Positions 14,017 to 17,187 of a DNA stretch of 17,187 nucleotides are shown here, piece by piece. Each line of letters opens with the position of its first letter. Position 1 is the stretch's first letter. Location of the stretch: assembly GCA_023409755.1 (NCBI GenBank), contig JAEYRA010000062.1:1-17187 (forward strand), read 5' to 3'. Below the pieces are notes generated by a model. The model searched no databases and was not told the DNA's origin. It saw only the letters and a program-made list of their open reading frames with translations. The translations under genes were made by a program, and so were the position numbers. The stretch is from Bacillota bacterium (lineage in GTDB: Bacteria; Bacillota; Clostridia; Christensenellales; UMGS416).

Positions 14017-14663
14017 TTTTTCTCCTTTACCCGTTGAGGTGCGGGGTCTGTGAGCTCGGGCAGCGCCCCGCCGGCGATGGCCCAGAGATACAGGCTGGCG
14101 ACCGTGCCATGGGGGGAGTAGCGCCGGGCAAACCGCGCGAACGTCTCCCGGTCGATGTTCCGGCGGCGGTAGAGCATCCGCATTCCCCGGTGGATGGCCA
14201 GGTCGCCGTAGCTCACCACATCGGGCCGTTGCAGGCAGAAGGTCAGCAGCATCTCAGCCGTCCACACGCCGACACCCCGCAGCGCGGTGAGCCGGCGGAT
14301 GATCTCGTCGTCGGGCAGGGTGGCCAGTGCTTCCACGTCGAAGGCACCTGTCTGCACCTGACGGGTAAAGTCCCGGATGTAGCCGGCTTTTCGGAAACTC
14401 ATGCCCAGCGCCTGCAGCTCATCCAGGGTGAGGGACGCGACGCCCCCGGCATTCACCGTTCCCACACTGTCCTGGAGTCGCTGCCAGATGGTGGCCTGGG
14501 CGTGTGTGGAAATCTGCTGCCCTATAATGTGGTGAACAAGGGAGGAGAACAGGTCGTCCTCCACCGCCCGGTCGATGTGCCCAATCCGCTCGATGGCCGC
14601 GCCCAGCCGCTTGTCTCGGCTTATCAGGTATTCCGTCTCCTTTTCACCATATGCAAAGGTCAA
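14013..14663 (-). CDS. alkA: DNA-3-methyladenine glycosylase II (AlkA-like, HhH-GPD)
   Basis: A 216-residue base-excision glycosylase that removes alkylated purines. The helix-hairpin-helix is seen in LRGVGVWTAEMLLTF, followed by the catalytic aspartate in VVSYGDLAIHRG. SLVHHIIGQQIS in the first helical region is typical of the AlkA/Mag1 group. It lacks the N-terminal extra domain of E. coli AlkA and so resembles the short Firmicute type. The start is a TTG at 14663 with GAGGTGA (14674-14668) four to five bases upstream. Its stop overlaps the adaA start (ATGA), so it is the first gene of the alkylation-repair operon. Confidence 0.94.
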   Translation of the reverse strand: MTFAYGEKETEYLISRDKRLGAAIERIGHIDRAVEDDLFSSLVHHIIGQQISTHAQATIWQRLQDSVGTVNAGGVASLTLDELQALGMSFRKAGYIRDFTRQVQTGAFDVEALATLPDDEIIRRLTALRGVGVWTAEMLLTFCLQRPDVVSYGDLAIHRGMRMLYRRRNIDRETFARFARRYSPHGTVASLYLWAIAGGALPELTDPAPQRVKEKK

Positions 14664-14683
14664 ACCGTCACCTCACACCAGAC

Positions 14684-14689
14684 ATTATA
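14684..14689 (-). promoter_or_regulatory. -10 box of the alkA-adaA-ogt operon
   Basis: A perfect TATAAT on the minus strand, placing transcription near 14677 and leaving a leader of only about 14 bases before the TTG of alkA. No TTGACA-like -35 box occurs at 16-18 bases, which fits a promoter needing activation, for example by methylated AdaA. Confidence 0.6.
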
Positions 14690-14811
14690 CCGAATGGTTC
14701 GGGCAATTTCTTCCCAATTCCAGTCATTTCATTACCACCCTGCAGGTTCGCATCTCCCGTTGGATTCGGGGGTGAAACTGAACTGGTCGTCAGGCATAGT
14801 CTATACACCGG

Positions 14812-14840
14812 TTGTGGTACCGTTTCCCTGTGGCTATACT
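14812..14840 (+). promoter_or_regulatory. Weak sigma-A promoter of the 590-aa gene
   Basis: TTGTGG (14812-14817, 3 of 6) and TATACT (14835-14840, 5 of 6) with a 17-base spacer. Transcription would start near 14847, about 24 bases before the TTG start codon. No copy of the TGTAATCGATTACA operator is present here. Confidence 0.55.
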
Positions 14841-14870
14841 TGGGAAAAACGGCAATAGGAGGGGACGTAC

Positions 14871-16643
14871 TTGGGCAATTATACCAATTTTAAGCTGGTC
14901 GTGTACTGCACGGCTGACTCACTGGCCAAGGCAACCGAGGAATCGCTGGAGCAGCAGATCGCCTTCTTTGAGCGCACCATTCAGCCTGACAAGGTGTATG
15001 TGGAGCCTTACCGCGACAACATTCTGGTGTCCCACGAGCAGCTCAAAATGATCAAACGTGTCTTCGCGGCCCACGGCATCGAGACCGCCGGCGGCATCAC
15101 CACGACGATCAACGACATCGGTGAGCCCAAGCAGCGCCTGTTCCACACCTTCTGCTACACCGATGAGGCGATGAAGGACCGCCTGAAAGAGATTGTCCGC
15201 CACATCGCGTCGGAGTTTGACGAGTTCATCATCGACGACTTCTACTTCACCAACTGCACCTGTGACAGCTGTCGCGCCGCCAAGGGCGACCGCACCTGGA
15301 GCGAGTTCCGGCTGGACTTGATGGAGAAGATCTCTCAGGAGTGTTTCATTGACACCGCGCGCTCCGTCAACCCCAACTGCAAGGTGACAATCAAGTATCC
15401 CAACTGGATTGAGAGTTTCCAGGAAACGGGCTACAACCCTGGCCGGCAGAAGGACATCCACGACATGATCTACACCGGCACTGAGACCCGCCACGCTCTG
15501 CACACCCAGCAGCATCTTCCGCGTTACCTCAGCTATTCGCTGATGCGCTGGATGGAGAACTTGGCCCCCGGCCGCAACGGCGGCGGCTGGCTCGACCCCT
15601 ACCAGTGCTACCCGCTGGATGTCTATCTGGAGCAGGGGTATCTGACGGTGCTCTCCAAGCCGCGAGAGGTCATGCTCTTCTGCTGGCACTCGCTTTATGA
15701 CACCATCAATGTCCCGGCGCTGGGCTTCCAGCTGCACAAGCTGGATGGCCTGATGAGCGAAACGGGCAACTGCGTGGGTCTGCCTGTTTACCACCCGGCC
15801 AATGCCTGGGGTGAGGACCATCTGCACGACTATTTGGGCATGCTCGGTATCCCGTTTGAGCCGGTGCCGGAGTTCCCGGCTGATGCGCCCAAGGTGTTCC
15901 TGACGGCCTCCTCGGCCTGTGACCCGGACATCGTGGAAAAGCTCGAACGTTACGTCGCCGCCGGTGGCAAGGCCGTGCTGTCTTCGGGCTTTGTGCGTTC
16001 CACGCTTGACCGGGGCCTCACCGACCTCACCAGCATGCGCGACTGCGGCCGGCGTGCCACCGTGCGAGACTATATGGTGGAGCTGGGCGGCTTCCGCACG
16101 GCATACCCCACCGCGGTGGAAGCCGTCACCATCCCCGTGCTGGAGCACCGCAACAACAGCACCTGGACGCCGGTCAAGGGCATCGCCGGCACGGAGAATT
16201 TCGGCGTGGTACTGCGTGATACCTATGGCAAGGGGCAGATGGTGACCATTGCCATCCCCGACAACATGGGCGACCTGGTCAAGTACCCGCCCGAAGTGCT
16301 CACGCTCATCCGGCGGGAGATGTCGGTGGCTGGCTGCTACCTCGACGGCTCCACGACGACGGGCCTCTTTGCCTACGACAACGATGTTGTCGCACTCTAT
16401 CCCTTCGTGGTGGATGGCGCCCGGTCTGAGCAGTTCTACCTGCGGGTACAGGGGGCGGCCCGGAAGCTTGTGCACCTGCAAAGCGGACGGGAGATCGCGC
16501 CTCTCTACACCAGGGATGGTGAGACGTTCTTTGAGCTCTTCACCCTGCCGGGTCACTTCGCCTTCTACCGTGTGGAGCGGGAGGGCGACGCGGCCATCCA
16601 GAACGACGATAAGGATGAGGTGCGTTCGGCCCCGCCGGCGTAA
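14871..16643 (+). CDS. Unclassified glycoside-hydrolase-like TIM-barrel protein with GATase-like domain
   Basis: A 590-residue cytoplasmic protein I cannot place in a named family. The N-terminal 300 residues read like a TIM barrel: KVYVEPYRDN (about 41-50), FDEFIIDDFYFTNC with D122 and D123 at a likely strand 4 end, then CTCDSCRAAKGD, a cysteine cluster seen in some GH-like barrels, and KVTIKYPNW and IYTGTETR on later strands. Residues about 325-375 (LGIPFEPVPEFP, KVFLTASSACDP, VAAGGKAVLSSGF) resemble the GATase-like trimerisation domain of GH42 beta-galactosidases. A beta-rich C-terminal region ends in a charged tail. The TTG at 14871 has AGGAGGGG six bases upstream. It is monocistronic, with its own promoter and terminator. 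Function as a glycosidase is inference. Confidence 0.7.
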   Translation: MGNYTNFKLVVYCTADSLAKATEESLEQQIAFFERTIQPDKVYVEPYRDNILVSHEQLKMIKRVFAAHGIETAGGITTTINDIGEPKQRLFHTFCYTDEAMKDRLKEIVRHIASEFDEFIIDDFYFTNCTCDSCRAAKGDRTWSEFRLDLMEKISQECFIDTARSVNPNCKVTIKYPNWIESFQETGYNPGRQKDIHDMIYTGTETRHALHTQQHLPRYLSYSLMRWMENLAPGRNGGGWLDPYQCYPLDVYLEQGYLTVLSKPREVMLFCWHSLYDTINVPALGFQLHKLDGLMSETGNCVGLPVYHPANAWGEDHLHDYLGMLGIPFEPVPEFPADAPKVFLTASSACDPDIVEKLERYVAAGGKAVLSSGFVRSTLDRGLTDLTSMRDCGRRATVRDYMVELGGFRTAYPTAVEAVTIPVLEHRNNSTWTPVKGIAGTENFGVVLRDTYGKGQMVTIAIPDNMGDLVKYPPEVLTLIRREMSVAGCYLDGSTTTGLFAYDNDVVALYPFVVDGARSEQFYLRVQGAARKLVHLQSGREIAPLYTRDGETFFELFTLPGHFAFYRVEREGDAAIQNDDKDEVRSAPPA

Positions 16644-16665
16644 AGCAGGATAAAGCGATGGAGAA

Positions 16666-16693
16666 GCCCCGCGGTTTGTGCCGCGGGGCCTTT
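16666..16693 (+). terminator. Intrinsic terminator of the 590-aa gene
   Basis: A 9-bp perfect stem GCCCCGCGG / CCGCGGGGC with loop TTTGTG, followed by CTTT. It lies 22 bases after the stop codon at 16643. Confidence 0.85.
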
Positions 16694-16722
16694 CGCTGTG
16701 TCAACGAAAATGAGGAGGGGAG

Positions 16723-16869
16723 ATGGGATGGCCACTGGGCTGGCTAATCCTGCCCGTTGCCATTTGTCTTGGTTCATTGGCGGGGGCCATCCTTCTCACA
16801 CCAAAATGGTATTCTCTCTGCTTGGCCCATTGCCAATATACCGAACGGGGACTCCGATGGTCTTGCTGA
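16723..16869 (+). CDS. Short membrane ORF, possibly the remnant of a longer gene
   Basis: A 48-residue frame with an excellent ribosome site (GAGGAGGGG just before ATG 16723). It encodes one hydrophobic segment, WLILPVAICLGSLAGAILL, then a polar tail ending at a stop at 16867. No family is recognised. The neighbouring frame holds a second hydrophobic stretch (MVLLMILTYFLALS) directly after the stop, and the third frame contains CLCLRCQNSFSGQC near 16938-16980. This suggests an ancestral two-TM protein with a cysteine motif broken by frameshifts. A genuine small protein is the alternative. Confidence 0.4.
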   Translation: MGWPLGWLILPVAICLGSLAGAILLTPKWYSLCLAHCQYTERGLRWSC

Positions 16870-17149
16870 TGATACTCACATACTTCCTTGCGTTGTCACA
16901 AACGCCGTTCCCTCCAGCCGCCCTCACGCAATTTCTTGTTTGTGTCTCAGGTGCCAAAACTCATTCTCCGGGCAATGCGAAAAGCGAAAACCCCGCCTCG
17001 TACGATTTTCATTGACAGCCCGCCCGAAGCATGGCTTGGTAGTGTGCCCAACGCCTATGCAGGGGCCGTACCCGCCGGATGGTCAATCAGGAGACAGGAA
17101 ACTGCAAGAATGAAACGGAGTTTTTACGGGATTGGGTAGACAATGCCCC
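16870..17149. other. Probable decayed coding sequence without an intact gene
   Basis: All three plus-strand frames stay open for moderate stretches, but none has a ribosome site, a conserved motif or consistent coding character. The order of hydrophobic segment, cysteine pair and basic residues hints at a degraded membrane/zinc-ribbon gene continuing from the short ORF upstream. Confidence 0.35.
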
Positions 17150-17178
17150 TGTACAATGACGGAGGTTGCCTGTACAAT
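17150..17178 (+). promoter_or_regulatory. Promoter directed out of the right end
   Basis: TGTACA (17150-17155, 4 of 6) and TACAAT (17173-17178, 5 of 6) are separated by 17 bases. The sequence CCTGTACAAT is seen complete at 17169-17178 and nearly complete at 17148-17156, so the two boxes lie in direct repeats; a third related TAGACAAT is at 17137-17144. The gene driven lies outside the window. Confidence 0.5.
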
Positions 17179-17187
17179 ATGGACGTA

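Noticed and set aside
14919..16556. 545-residue open frame on the minus strand opposite the 590-aa gene
   Set aside because: It has no ribosome site or recognisable motif, is rich in His, Arg and Gly, and mirrors the GC-rich third positions of a better-supported plus-strand gene.

Overview
The window looks like chromosomal DNA from a GC-rich, low-complexity-poor Clostridia-type Firmicute, possibly a gut Oscillospirales member. The evidence is strong AGGAGG-type ribosome sites, frequent TTG/GTG starts, sigma-A promoters, a Trp T-box leader in front of trpS, a group-type BioY, an adaA/adaB-style split alkylation operon and carbohydrate genes under a LacI regulator. The taxon is inference. No phage, IS, CRISPR, tRNA or rRNA was seen.

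Left part (1-5260). The 5' part of typA leaves the window on the minus strand, with a good promoter. A LacI-family gene follows on the plus strand, with a consensus-like promoter and a perfect 14-bp palindrome at its transcription start, so it is probably autoregulated. Behind it lie bioY (biotin ECF transporter S component) and a GH35-like beta-galactosidase. Then come a DUF4180 gene and a two-TM zinc-ribbon gene that appears frameshifted. A 14-bp-stem bidirectional terminator closes this block.

Middle (5269-11700). A YcdX-type PHP phosphatase runs on the minus strand. A Trp-specific T-box (specifier TGG) controls trpS, which overlaps a GNAT/PAT-like acetyltransferase and is followed by a DUF2284 metal-binding protein. 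A convergent GDPD, a CE7 acetylxylan/cephalosporin-C deacetylase and a DacA-type D-Ala-D-Ala carboxypeptidase follow. A long hairpin sequesters the ribosome site of dacA.

11701-12297 holds no credible gene. It contains two diverged tandem copies of a ~288-bp element. Several hairpins are kept in both copies, one with changed but still paired bases. This is the most unusual part of the window.

Right part (12298-17187). A minus-strand operon for alkylation-damage repair (alkA, adaA, ogt) has overlapping genes and continues toward a frameshifted HdrB-like CCG-domain Fe-S gene. Divergent to it is a 590-aa protein that I read as an unclassified glycoside-hydrolase-like TIM barrel with a GATase-like C-terminal part, ended by a strong terminator. 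The last 500 bases hold a short membrane ORF, apparently decayed coding sequence and a promoter pointing out of the window.

Functionally the window mixes housekeeping (typA, trpS, dacA), DNA repair and scattered carbohydrate catabolism. The glycosidases and esterase lack signal peptides, so they probably act on imported oligosaccharides.
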